DNA of 64,000 nt from Prevotella sp. P5-92 (lineage in GTDB: Bacteria > Bacteroidota > Bacteroidia > Bacteroidales > Bacteroidaceae): positions 1 to 64,000 of the forward strand of contig NZ_NPJG01000009.1 in the NCBI RefSeq assembly GCF_002251245.1, written 5' to 3'. The notes under the pieces were generated by a model, which did no database searches, had not been told where the DNA came from, and worked only from the letters and a program-made list of their open reading frames with translations. Made by a program: the position numbers and the translations under genes. Positions 49,323 through 57,898 of the stretch are shown here, piece after piece; position 1 is the first letter of the stretch, and the number at the start of each line of letters is the position of its first letter.

Positions 49323-51596
49323 TTACATAATCTGACTTACTTCCTGCAGTCCGGAGACTTTCTTGAGATTATCGATTATCACTCTCACGTCTTCACGGTC
49401 GTGGACTCGAATCTCGAATTTTCCGTCAAAGATGTCGTCGTCGCAGGTGATATTGACCGTATGGATATTGACGTTCATCTGGCGTGAGATGACGTTGGTC
49501 ACCTCGTTGAGCAGTCCGATGCGGTCGATGCCTTTCATCTGCACTGTGGCATCGAAGAAGAGTGTCTTGTGCATGTCCCACTTCGCGTCTAGGATGCGGT
49601 TGCCGAAACTCGACTTCAGCCTTGCTGCTACGGGACAGGCTCGTTTGTGTATCTCTATCTGCTTCTTGTTGTCGATAAATCCCAACACGTCGTCGCCCGG
49701 AATGGGATGACAGCAGTGCATGAACTTATACTGTGTTATATTGTCGTCGGTGATAAAGATGGGCTTCTTGCGGTTGAGCTTGTCGGTCACCACGAGCAAC
49801 GTCTGTTTCTCCTCGTTTTCGTTTTGCTTTACCTTGGTATTGTTCATGAGGAAAGGCACGAATCGCCTCCATCGTCCGCCGGTGTGCTCCTTCTTCTTCC
49901 CGCTGAGTATGTCGATCTCTCTCTCTCCGAGGATGACTCGTTTTTCTCCTATGGCCTGGAAGAAGTCCTCGCGTTTCGCGATGTCGTGGAATGTGGCGAG
50001 CTGGTCGGCGGCTGATGCCGTATATTCGATGTCATTACTCTTGAAGAATGTGCGCAGCTCTTCTTCGCCGCGTTTCTGTATCTCGCGTCCGTCGCGACGC
50101 AGTATGGCCTGTATCTTCGCCTTTGCCTTGGCGGTAGATACGAAGTTAATCCATGAGGGCTGTACGTGTTGCGACTTCGAGGTAAGTATCTCTATCTGGT
50201 CGCCGCTCTGTAGCTTATGGCTCAGCGGCACAAGCTTATGGTTTACCTTTGCTCCTATGCAGTGGCTTCCGAGGAAGGTGTGGATGGAGAAGGCGAAGTC
50301 GAGTGCAGTGCATCCTGCCGGCATGGTCTTTATCTCTCCCTTAGGTGTGAACACGAAGATCTCCGACGCGAAGAGGTTGAGCTTTATGGCGTCGAGGAAG
50401 TCCATGGCGTCGGGCTGTGGGTCGTCGAGTATCTCCTTGATGGTGTGCAGCCACTCGTTGAGTTCACCTTCGTCTTCAGTAAACTCTATCTCTCCTCCTT
50501 CCTTGTATTTCCAGTGTGCTGCAAATCCCTGTTCGGCTATCTCGTCCATCTTGTCAGAGCGTATCTGTACCTCTATCCATCGGCCTTGTTTTGACATCAG
50601 TGTGACGTGCAGTGCCTGGTATCCGTTTGCCTTCGGGTGGTTGAGCCAGTCGCGCAGTCGGTCGGGATGTGCTTTATATATCTGACTAATAGCTACATAT
50701 ATATTGAAACACTCGTTTATCTCGTCTTCGCGATGCTTTGGCGTGAAGATGATGCGCACGGCGAGGATGTCGTATATCTCCTCAAACGAGACGTGCTTGT
50801 TCTGCATCTTGTTCCAAATGGAGAACGGACTTTTGACGCGCTCTTTGATGACATATTTCACTCCCATCTTGTCGAGTGCCTGTTCGATGGGTGAAGTGAA
50901 GAGGTCGAAGAGTTCGTGTCGTGACGTCTGTGTTGACTGTAGTTTGCGTTCTATGGCGGCATACTCGTCAGGATGTTCGTATTTGAAGCTAAGGTCTTCC
51001 AACTCGGTCTTTATCTTGTTCAGTCCCAAACGGTTGGCGAGCGGAGCGTAGATATACAGTGTCTCACCGGCTATCTTATACTGTTTGCTTGCCGGCTGAC
51101 TGGCCAGTGTACGCATGTTGTGCAGACGGTCGCAGATCTTTATGAGAATGACGCGTATGTCGTCGCTCATGGTGAGCAGTAGTTTCTTGAAGTTCTCCGC
51201 CTGTGCCGATGCCTGTTCGCCGAAGATGCCTCCGCTGATTTTTGTGAGTCCATCTACGATCTGCGCAATCTTCGTGCCGAAGATGTTTTCTATGTCCTCG
51301 GTAGTGTAGTCGGTGTCCTCAACCACGTCGTGGAGCAGTGCGGCGCAGATGCTTGTCGAGCCGAGTCCCACCTCTTCGCATGCTATCTGTGCCACAGCGA
51401 TGGGGTGGAGGATATAAGGTTCGCCCGACAGTCGTCTCACTCCCTTGTGGGCTTGTTTTGCGAAGTTGAACGCCTTTGTTATGATATCTACCTTTTGTCG
51501 GTGTCTCGACGCGCTGTATGTGTCCAATAGGCGCTGGTATGCATCGCCTATGAGTTTCTCGTCGAGTTCCTCTCTTTTTTTCTGCTCGTCATCCAT
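49323..51596 (-). CDS. rsh: RelA/SpoT bifunctional (p)ppGpp synthase/hydrolase
   Basis: A 757-residue stringent-response protein of the usual long-RSH size. Order: HD hydrolase domain (about 50-200, with HDVVEDTDYTTEDI and DRLHNMRT), synthetase domain (about 240-360, RVKSPFSIWNKMQNKHVSFEEIYDILAVRIIF and GYQALHVTLMSKQGRWIEVQIR), TGS domain (about 405-465, FVFTPKGEIKTMPAGCTALDFAFSIHT), zinc-finger/helical region with MHCCHPIPGDDVLGFI, and C-terminal ACT domain (about 685-755). The hydrolase metal ligands are intact, so it should both make and degrade (p)ppGpp. It ends a co-directional block with parA, parB, DUF5683 and the lytic transglycosylase (33-base gap), a gene order I believe to be common in Bacteroidales. 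Confidence 0.96.
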   Translation of the reverse strand: MDDEQKKREELDEKLIGDAYQRLLDTYSASRHRQKVDIITKAFNFAKQAHKGVRRLSGEPYILHPIAVAQIACEEVGLGSTSICAALLHDVVEDTDYTTEDIENIFGTKIAQIVDGLTKISGGIFGEQASAQAENFKKLLLTMSDDIRVILIKICDRLHNMRTLASQPASKQYKIAGETLYIYAPLANRLGLNKIKTELEDLSFKYEHPDEYAAIERKLQSTQTSRHELFDLFTSPIEQALDKMGVKYVIKERVKSPFSIWNKMQNKHVSFEEIYDILAVRIIFTPKHREDEINECFNIYVAISQIYKAHPDRLRDWLNHPKANGYQALHVTLMSKQGRWIEVQIRSDKMDEIAEQGFAAHWKYKEGGEIEFTEDEGELNEWLHTIKEILDDPQPDAMDFLDAIKLNLFASEIFVFTPKGEIKTMPAGCTALDFAFSIHTFLGSHCIGAKVNHKLVPLSHKLQSGDQIEILTSKSQHVQPSWINFVSTAKAKAKIQAILRRDGREIQKRGEEELRTFFKSNDIEYTASAADQLATFHDIAKREDFFQAIGEKRVILGEREIDILSGKKKEHTGGRWRRFVPFLMNNTKVKQNENEEKQTLLVVTDKLNRKKPIFITDDNITQYKFMHCCHPIPGDDVLGFIDNKKQIEIHKRACPVAARLKSSFGNRILDAKWDMHKTLFFDATVQMKGIDRIGLLNEVTNVISRQMNVNIHTVNITCDDDIFDGKFEIRVHDREDVRVIIDNLKKVSGLQEVSQIM

Positions 51597-51628
51597 AACT
51601 ATACCTTATTAATATATATTACAATATT

Positions 51629-52960
51629 CTATCTTACTCTCAGTTTCTTTCCTGCACGTATGTTTGTGCCCTTGATGCCGTTGAGCCTCCTCAACTTTGC
51701 TACGGTGGTGTGGTTTTTCTTTGCTATCTCCGAGAGAGTCTGTCCTTGTCTGATGGTCACGGTCTTTCCTCCACTCGAGCGTCTGCTTTTCTTCGAACTC
51801 TTTTTCGATGAGCGTTTAGAGAATGTGTATGAGGGTGTGTCGTCGTTGACGGCCACCAAGGCGCGGCGTGTGAAGAGTTCGTCGGCGCGGTGGTTATATA
51901 CCGAGTCCTCGCGGTCAATAAACCGTCCCACCTCTGTCTGTGGCAGTCGCAGTGGTGAGAGTGCTGTGAGTCCTGGTACGATGTCCCTACGGTATGAGGG
52001 GTTGAGAGCCCTGAGTTGTTCGATATCGATATTGCAAACGGCTGCTACCTGTTCGAGATGTAGGTTTTTGTTTATCATCACGGTGTCGGTCTTTGCCGGC
52101 AGTCGTGTCACCATCGGACAGATATTATGTTCGCAATAGTAGTTCATGATATAGTTGGCGGCTATAAAGGCAGGCACGTAGCCTCTTGTCTCCTTGGGCA
52201 GGTAGGGATAGATCTGCCAATAGTCTTTCACGCCCTTGGCCCTGTGTATGGCTTTGTTGATATTGTCGGGTCCGCAGTTGTATGCCGCGATGACGAGGCT
52301 CCAGTCGCCATATATCTTATAGAGGTCGCTGAGGTAGTGCGCAGCGGCATACGACGACTTGAGCGGGTCGCGTCGCTCATCTACGAGGGAGTTGACGTTC
52401 AGGCCGTATTGCTTTCCGGTGGTGAGCATAAACTGCCACAGTCCTGTCGCCCCCACTCTCGACACTGCCGTGGGGTTGAGTGCCGACTCTATGACGGGCA
52501 GGTACTTCAGTTCGAGAGGCAGTCCATAGGTCTCCAATGCTTCTTCAAATATGGGCATATAGAAGTTTGAAGCCCCCAGCATATAGCTAACGGAGTGGCG
52601 CAGACGTCCGCTATAGCGGTCGATGAATTTCTGTACCACCTCGTTGTATGGAAGTTCGATGACCGACGGCAGTCGTCTGAGTCTCTCTATATACACTTCC
52701 TTTTCGAATACGGGGTTCACGTCCTTCATTCTGCAGTCGTTGTCTTCGGTGAGGTAGTTTTTCGACATGTAGTGGTTGAGCAGACTGTCGAGTTCGAAAG
52801 CCATTGCCTCAGGGAACTCTATCACCTCTTCTTCTCCCTGACTGTCAGTTACCGTAATCTCATTTTCTTCTTCATAGTCCTCTTCGTTCACCACCTGGGC
52901 TCTTATTCCCTGTGATGCTAAGAAGAGGGCGATAGTCATCAGTATTGTCTTTTTCTTCAT
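51629..52960 (-). CDS. Lytic transglycosylase with LysM domain (MltD-like)
   Basis: A 443-residue cell-wall enzyme with a signal peptide (about 1-21, ending GIRAQ). The N-terminal half holds the SLT domain (about 130-280): YGLPLELKYLPVIESALNPTAVSRVGATGLWQFM with the catalytic Glu in VIES, and GDWSLVIAAYNCGPDNINKAI. A Ser/Lys-rich linker precedes a C-terminal LysM domain (TVTIRQGQTLSEIAKKNHTTVAKLRRLNGI ... AGKKLRVR). It cleaves peptidoglycan glycan strands with formation of anhydro-MurNAc, the substrate of the AmpG-type permease encoded at the other end of the window. It lies between DUF5683 and RelA/SpoT with 33-base gaps. Confidence 0.93.
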   Translation of the reverse strand: MKKKTILMTIALFLASQGIRAQVVNEEDYEEENEITVTDSQGEEEVIEFPEAMAFELDSLLNHYMSKNYLTEDNDCRMKDVNPVFEKEVYIERLRRLPSVIELPYNEVVQKFIDRYSGRLRHSVSYMLGASNFYMPIFEEALETYGLPLELKYLPVIESALNPTAVSRVGATGLWQFMLTTGKQYGLNVNSLVDERRDPLKSSYAAAHYLSDLYKIYGDWSLVIAAYNCGPDNINKAIHRAKGVKDYWQIYPYLPKETRGYVPAFIAANYIMNYYCEHNICPMVTRLPAKTDTVMINKNLHLEQVAAVCNIDIEQLRALNPSYRRDIVPGLTALSPLRLPQTEVGRFIDREDSVYNHRADELFTRRALVAVNDDTPSYTFSKRSSKKSSKKSRRSSGGKTVTIRQGQTLSEIAKKNHTTVAKLRRLNGIKGTNIRAGKKLRVR

Positions 52961-52992
52961 TTATGTTTTTTTTCTTTATTATCTAAATGTTT

Positions 52993-53763
52993 TCAGAACC
53001 TCAGTCCGAGATTCACTCCTATCGACGCTCCGTCGAGGATATTGTTCGCATTGCCGTTGTTTATCACCGTCGGCTCCACCCTGAGCGAGAGGTCGTCGGA
53101 GATGTCAAACTGTGACAGCTCGGCATCGACATAGGCGTCGATCACCGAGAGCGCATATACGCCGATGAGACAGAAGAAACTCATGTCGCGCCATCGGCGG
53201 TACTTGTCTTTTCGGCTTTTGAATATCTTCTTGTATCGCTCCTCATTAGAACTGTTGATGGTCATGCCGAAATGGAGGAAGCGGTTGTAGCTCTGTGTGT
53301 TTGGGTCGGCATCCATGATGTCGAGATAGGCCTGCGAATAGTCCTTGTACATCATGTTGTTCCAGCTCATGGCATAGAGACAGCCCATAAAGCCTCCATA
53401 GACGAGCGGCAGCTTCCAGTATTTGCGGTTGTAGATCTGTCCTCCGCCGGGTATGACGAGTGCCATCCAGAGTGCTTTTTGCGGATCGGGGCTCCAGGTG
53501 GTCCAGTCGCGTTTCACCTTTCTCTTCTTTCCCGCCACGGTGGTGTCGTTGAGCATCAGGGGCAGTTCGGCGACGGCCTTCGTGCCTTTGTCGATGGTCT
53601 TTTGTCCAATGCCCATCTCGCGACGGATACTGTCAACTGCGATGCTGTCGGACATATTCTGTGCCTCCATTCCCGTGAAGTAGAGTAGGGAGAAGGCTAT
53701 AGCCGCCATCCACCTGCCACACAGCCGTCTTGCATCCATGGTTTTTATTGTCTCTTTTTTCAT
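52993..53763 (-). CDS. DUF5683 membrane protein
   Basis: A 256-residue envelope protein. A signal-like N-terminal hydrophobic segment (about 17-33, WMAAIAFSLLYFTGM) is followed by SPDPQKALWMALVIPGGGQIYNRKYWKLPLVYGG, the sequence that defines DUF5683, a helical middle with Tyr/Asn-rich parts, a second hydrophobic segment (FFCLIGVYALSVIDAY) and a C-terminal beta segment ending in a barrel-like strand (GVNLGLRF). Its start overlaps the parB stop by 4 bases (ATGA), so translation is coupled. Its function is unknown; its stable neighbours (parB before, lytic transglycosylase after) suggest a cell-envelope or division role. Confidence 0.85.
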   Translation of the reverse strand: MKKETIKTMDARRLCGRWMAAIAFSLLYFTGMEAQNMSDSIAVDSIRREMGIGQKTIDKGTKAVAELPLMLNDTTVAGKKRKVKRDWTTWSPDPQKALWMALVIPGGGQIYNRKYWKLPLVYGGFMGCLYAMSWNNMMYKDYSQAYLDIMDADPNTQSYNRFLHFGMTINSSNEERYKKIFKSRKDKYRRWRDMSFFCLIGVYALSVIDAYVDAELSQFDISDDLSLRVEPTVINNGNANNILDGASIGVNLGLRF

Positions 53764-54686
53764 CTGTTTGCTATACTGTCTATTGCATTCATTATGCGTT
53801 CCAGCTCTTCCTCGTTGGCAAAGGCGATGCTTATCTTTCCCTTCCCCCTTTGGTTGCAGGTCATCTGAACTGGCGCTTGAAATAAGGCAGACAGTCTGTC
53901 TTTCAACACATTAAACTCCTCTGGCAGTTGCGCCTTCGCCGTCACTGCTTTCTTTGCCGTCGGCACGTCGTCGCCACTGTTTATCATCTTTACCATCTCT
54001 TCCACCTTTCGTACCGAGTAGCTGTATTTCTGTATCTCCTTAAACAGCTTTATCTGTACGCTGGGCGACTCTATCGAGAGCAATGCGCGGGCATGTCCCA
54101 TGTCTATCTCACGGTTTTTCAGTGCCATCTGCACCTGTGCGGGCAGTTTCAGCAACCTCAGGTAGTTGGTCACGGCTGCGCGGCTCTTGCCGACCCTTTC
54201 AGAGATTTTCTCTTGTGTCATGCCAGTGGTCTCTGCGAGATGCTCGTACGCCAAGGCTATCTCTATGGCGTTGAGGTCTTCGCGTTGTATGTTTTCCACG
54301 AGAGCCATCTCCATGACGTTCTCGTCCTGTACGGTGCGTATATATGCCGGCACAGAACTCAGGCCGGCGAGCTGCGATGCTCTCCAGCGTCTCTCGCCTG
54401 CTATGATCTGATATTTCCCGTCTTCCACCTGTCTTAGCGTGATAGGCTGTATGATGCCCACCTCGCGTATGCTGTTGGCGAGTTCCTGTAGGGCTTCTTC
54501 GTCAAACTCGCGACGTGGCTGGTTGGGATTGGGAGATATCTGCGACAATGGTATCTCGTTAAGATTCGACGACCCCTGTGTTCTCACCTCACCGGTGTCG
54601 ATGAGTGCATCGAGACCACGGCCATTGCCTATGTCGTCGAGTCCTCGTCCAAGGACGTTTCTGTCGTATCTTTTATGTACTGCCAT
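53760..54686 (-). CDS. parB: Chromosome partitioning protein ParB
   Basis: A 308-residue ParB/Spo0J protein. The start MAVHKRYDRNVLGRGLD is preferred over one four codons earlier because it gives the usual ParB opening. The N-terminal CTP-binding domain has NPNQPRREFDEEALQELANSI, GERRWRASQLAG and ALVENIQREDLN; the helix-turn-helix (about 165-195) reads MTQEKISERVGKSRAAVTNYLRLLKLP; the C-terminal dimer domain follows a variable linker. It should load at parS sites near the origin and slide as a CTP clamp. parA is encoded just upstream, which suggests the window may be within reach of oriC, although no parS-like site was found. Confidence 0.96.
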   Translation of the reverse strand: MAVHKRYDRNVLGRGLDDIGNGRGLDALIDTGEVRTQGSSNLNEIPLSQISPNPNQPRREFDEEALQELANSIREVGIIQPITLRQVEDGKYQIIAGERRWRASQLAGLSSVPAYIRTVQDENVMEMALVENIQREDLNAIEIALAYEHLAETTGMTQEKISERVGKSRAAVTNYLRLLKLPAQVQMALKNREIDMGHARALLSIESPSVQIKLFKEIQKYSYSVRKVEEMVKMINSGDDVPTAKKAVTAKAQLPEEFNVLKDRLSALFQAPVQMTCNQRGKGKISIAFANEEELERIMNAIDSIANR

Positions 54687-54787
54687 ATGGTACTTCAATT
54701 TATGTTTCGCATGTATTCAACTCTCAGTAGCTGTACTTTTAGGAGTTAATGAGTTGTCGCTCCCTCTGGTCGTTGGGAGTTAAATAG

Positions 54788-55549
54788 TTAACACTTATTT
54801 ATTATCTCCTTCGCCAGCGCCAAGTGGTTTTTGCTTCCAGTGGAGTCGGCGTCGTAGAGTATCACGGGCAGACCGTGGCTGGGACTCTCGCTGAGCTTCA
54901 CGTTGCGCTGTATCACGGTCTTGAACACCAGTTCCTGGAAGTGGCGTTTCACCTCGTCGTAAATCTGGTTGGCAAGTCGCAGGCGCGAGTCGTACATAGT
55001 GAGCAGGAATCCCTCAATCTCCAGTGCAGGATTGAGCTTGTTTTTGATTATCTTTATCGTGTTGAGCAGCTTGCTGATGCCCTCTAAGGCAAAATACTCA
55101 CACTGCACGGGGATGATCACCGAGTCGGCTGCTGTGAGCGAGTTGACGGTGATGAGGCCTAACGAGGGACTGCAGTCGATGAGTATGTAGTCGTAGTCGT
55201 CGCGTATGGGCTGAAGCATGTTTTTCAACACCTTCTCCCTGTTTTCTATCTGCAGCATCTCGATCTCCGCCCCGACAAGGTCGATGTGGCTCGGTATGAT
55301 GTCCAGCCCTTCAATGTCTGTCGTATATACGGCATCGCGCACGTCGGCATGGTCGATGATACACTCGTACAGCGAGCAGTCTATCTGCTTTATGTCAACG
55401 CCGAGTCCGCTGGAGGCATTGGCCTGAGGGTCGGCATCAACCACGAGCACGGTTTTCTCGAGTGTGGCTAACGATGCTGCAAGATTGATGGTGGTGGTGG
55501 TCTTTCCCACTCCGCCTTTCTGGTTTGCTAATGCGATTATTTTTCCCAT
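54788..55549 (-). CDS. parA: Chromosome partitioning ATPase ParA
   Basis: A 253-residue ParA/Soj ATPase. Start chosen at MGKIIALANQ; the longer frame adds 11 unrelated codons. The deviant Walker A is KGGVGKTTTTINLA (both lysines present), with VDADPQANASSGLGV, IDCSPSLGLITVNSLTAAD and SLLxxY-type downstream motifs. It is about the normal length for chromosomal Soj. It has a -7 box upstream and starts the parA-parB-DUF5683-transglycosylase-RSH block. It is divergent from surE. The 101-base gap to parB contains no repeats of the 9-bp type. Confidence 0.96.
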   Translation of the reverse strand: MGKIIALANQKGGVGKTTTTINLAASLATLEKTVLVVDADPQANASSGLGVDIKQIDCSLYECIIDHADVRDAVYTTDIEGLDIIPSHIDLVGAEIEMLQIENREKVLKNMLQPIRDDYDYILIDCSPSLGLITVNSLTAADSVIIPVQCEYFALEGISKLLNTIKIIKNKLNPALEIEGFLLTMYDSRLRLANQIYDEVKRHFQELVFKTVIQRNVKLSESPSHGLPVILYDADSTGSKNHLALAKEIINKC

Positions 55550-55612
55550 TTTTCTTCTTCTAAATTGTGGTCGCACCCACATGTGCGGGCGCTATTCACA
55601 CGTTTTATCGTG

Positions 55613-55671
55613 CAAAGATACACATTTTTGACGAAAAAATGCCGAAATAACTCATTTTTTTAGTACTTTTG
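55613..55671. promoter_or_regulatory. Divergent -7 elements of parA and surE
   Basis: TATCTTTG on the minus strand (55620-55613) faces parA, and TACTTTTG on the plus strand (55664-55671) faces surE; both fit TAnnTTTG. Clear -33 boxes at the ideal distance were not seen for either, so the boxes are less certain than others in the window. Confidence 0.5.
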
Positions 55672-55691
55672 CAGCCAAAAGAACATTTTTT

Positions 55692-56465
55692 ATGGAAAAC
55701 AGCAAGCCTTTGATATTAATTTCTAACGATGACGGCTATCATTCCAAGGGGTTGGCGGCTCTCATCGATATGGTGGGCGACTTGGGCGAGATCATCGTGT
55801 GCGCCCCCGAATCGGCACGCAGCGGATTCTCGTGCGCCTTCTCTGCCACCGACCCTCTGCGCCTCAAACTAAGACGACAGCGCGAAGGCGTGACCGTGTG
55901 GTCGTGTACCGGCACTCCCGTCGATTGCGTGAAGATGGCTCTCGAAAACCTCTGCGGCGGACGGCGGCCAGATATGGTCATCGGCGGCATCAACCATGGC
56001 GACAATGCCTCTGTTAACAGCCATTACTCCGGCACTATGGGCGTCACCCGAGAAGGGTGCATGAAGTATATCCCATCGGTGGCGTTCTCCATCTGCGACC
56101 ATAGCCCCGAGGCTGACTTCACGCCTCTTGCCGACTATGTAAAATCCATTACAAGACATGTACTACAGGAAGGACTGCCTAAGGGCGTGTGCCTCAACGT
56201 CAACTTCCCCGTCGTCCCCGACGGATTCAAGGGCGTAAAGGTGTGCAGAATGGCTTTTGGCTCGTGGGGCAACGAAACGGTAAAATGCACGCATCCTTAT
56301 GGTTATGACTACTATTGGATGACTGGAGGATATACTAACGACGAACCTGATGCTGACGATACCGACAATTGGGCACTCTCTCATGGTTATGTGGCCATCA
56401 CACCAACCACCATAGATGTCACAGCACACGAAATGATAGGACATATTAAAGACTGGAACCTATGA
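55692..56465 (+). CDS. surE: 5'/3'-nucleotidase SurE
   Basis: A 257-residue SurE phosphatase. Metal-site motifs are LISNDDGYHSKGLAAL at residues 8-23 and GGINHGDNASVNSHYSGTMGVTREG around 95-120, with CAPESARSGFSCAFS near 37. It dephosphorylates nucleoside monophosphates and short polyphosphates. The 3' end overlaps the lpxB start by 4 bases (ATGA), so the pair is co-translated; the surE-lpxB order is common in Bacteroidetes. Divergent from parA. Confidence 0.95.
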   Translation: MENSKPLILISNDDGYHSKGLAALIDMVGDLGEIIVCAPESARSGFSCAFSATDPLRLKLRRQREGVTVWSCTGTPVDCVKMALENLCGGRRPDMVIGGINHGDNASVNSHYSGTMGVTREGCMKYIPSVAFSICDHSPEADFTPLADYVKSITRHVLQEGLPKGVCLNVNFPVVPDGFKGVKVCRMAFGSWGNETVKCTHPYGYDYYWMTGGYTNDEPDADDTDNWALSHGYVAITPTTIDVTAHEMIGHIKDWNL

Positions 56466-57580
56466 GATATTACCTTATCGTAGGCGAAGCCAGTGGCGAC
56501 CTTCATGCCTCGTGTCTCATGCATAGCATTAAGACCCACGACCCTCATGCCGTGTTCCGCTTCTTTGGCGGCGACATGATGGCTAAGGAAGGCGGCACGC
56601 TCGTAAGACACTACCGCGACCTCGCTTTTATGGGTTTCATTCCCGTATTGCTCCATCTGCCTACCATACTGCGCAATATGGAGTTGTGCAAGCGCGACAT
56701 CGTGGAATGGAAACCCGATGTGGTCGTTCTCGTCGATTATCCTGGCTTTAACCTCAAGATAGCGAAATATCTGAAACAGCACACCTCGATACCGGTGTTT
56801 TACTATATCTCGCCGAAGATATGGGCATGGAAGGAGTATCGCATAAAAAACATCAAACGCGACATCGACCAACTCTTCTCCATTCTGCCTTTCGAAGTGC
56901 CGTTCTTCGAACAGAAACACCATTATCCCATACACTATGTGGGCAACCCCACGGCCGACGAGGTGCGACGCTTCAAGGCATCCTACGACGGGCAGTTCCC
57001 CACGTTTGGCAAACCGGTCATCGCCATCCTCGCGGGCTCACGACTACATGAGATAAAGGACAATCTTCCTCTGATGCTGAAGGCTACCGACCATCTTGCC
57101 GACCGTTTCCAACTCGTGGTGGCGGGAGCGCCGAGCGTGCCGCACGACTACTATAACCAGTTCTTTGGCAACCGGAAGGTAGAGATAGTCTATGACCAGA
57201 CCTATCCGTTGCTCCAGAACTCCCATGCCGCCCTTGTCACAAGCGGTACGGCAACTCTTGAGACGGCCCTATTCGACGTTCCGCAGGTGGTGTGCTATGC
57301 CACGCCTCTTTCCCGCCTCATCTCATTCCTCCGCCGTTTCCTCCTGAAGGTCAAGTATGTCTCGCTTGTCAACCTCATCGCCGACCGTGAGGTGGTGAAA
57401 GAGCTTGTGGCCGCCGACTACCGCGAGGAAAACGTGCGACGCGAGATCGATGCCATCATAGCCGACAGTCCTCAGCGCAAAGCCATAAAGGAAGGTTATG
57501 CCGAAGTCTGGCGACGACTTGGCAACGAGTCGGCACCCGACAATGCCGCAAGACAAATGGTAGAGATATTAATGGGGTAG
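56462..57580 (+). CDS. lpxB: Lipid-A-disaccharide synthase
   Basis: A 372-residue LpxB, a family-19 glycosyltransferase that joins 2,3-diacyl-GlcN-1-P to UDP-diacyl-GlcN during lipid A synthesis at the inner face of the membrane. Motifs: YLIVGEASGDLHASCLM, RFFGGDMMAKEGG, LVDYPGFNLKIAKYL, YYISPKIWAWKEYRIKNIKRDIDQLFSILPFE, HYVGNPTADEV, ILAGSRLHEIKDNLP and ALVTSGTATLETALF, all in order. Length is typical. Confidence 0.97.
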   Translation: MRYYLIVGEASGDLHASCLMHSIKTHDPHAVFRFFGGDMMAKEGGTLVRHYRDLAFMGFIPVLLHLPTILRNMELCKRDIVEWKPDVVVLVDYPGFNLKIAKYLKQHTSIPVFYYISPKIWAWKEYRIKNIKRDIDQLFSILPFEVPFFEQKHHYPIHYVGNPTADEVRRFKASYDGQFPTFGKPVIAILAGSRLHEIKDNLPLMLKATDHLADRFQLVVAGAPSVPHDYYNQFFGNRKVEIVYDQTYPLLQNSHAALVTSGTATLETALFDVPQVVCYATPLSRLISFLRRFLLKVKYVSLVNLIADREVVKELVAADYREENVRREIDAIIADSPQRKAIKEGYAEVWRRLGNESAPDNAARQMVEILMG

Positions 57581-57621
57581 GGGATTGCAGAAAGCTTATG
57601 CTCCGCCGACTGTCACCTTAC

Positions 57622-57687
57622 GCAGTTAGCCTGTCATAACTATGCAGTTCGTCTGTCATAACTATGCAGTTCGTCTGTCATACTGAT
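57622..57687. repeat. Three tandem copies of a 22-bp repeat
   Basis: Units at 57622-57643, 57644-57665 and 57666-57687. Each starts GCAGTT and contains CTGTCATA; units 1 and 3 differ from the middle one at a few bases. This is a third kind of short repeat in the window. Confidence 0.9.
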
Positions 57688-57841
57688 GTAGAGTGTAGAG
57701 TTCTGGCGACATCCGTCTGAAAATGACGAACTGAAGAATATTTCACAAGTTGAGCTTTAAGATAAAGAAGCTATCTCAAATGACACGTAGCTTTCCTTAT
57801 TTTAAAGAATACCTAAAAAACAAAAGTTTTTAGCGATTTGT

Positions 57842-57872
57842 TTTGCCATTTCGCCATTTTTTACTAACTTTG
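57842..57872 (+). promoter_or_regulatory. Promoter of the flavoprotein-fusion-permease operon
   Basis: TTTG (57842-57845) and TAACTTTG (57865-57872), 25 bases apart centre to centre. The leader is about 20 bases. Confidence 0.75.
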
Positions 57873-57898
57873 CTCCCAAAAGATAAAAACAATAGCTT

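Larger units (their letters stand above)
57581..57898 (+). other. Gene-free stretch between lpxB and the flavoprotein gene
   Basis: Contains a three-copy 22-bp tandem repeat (57622-57687) and, at the right end, the promoter of the next gene. No open frame with any coding support was seen. Confidence 0.7.

Noticed and set aside
55561-55620. A parS-like palindrome between parA and surE
   Set aside because: Only a short CGCAC/GTGCG pair with a 6-base spacer is present, which does not match the parS consensus.
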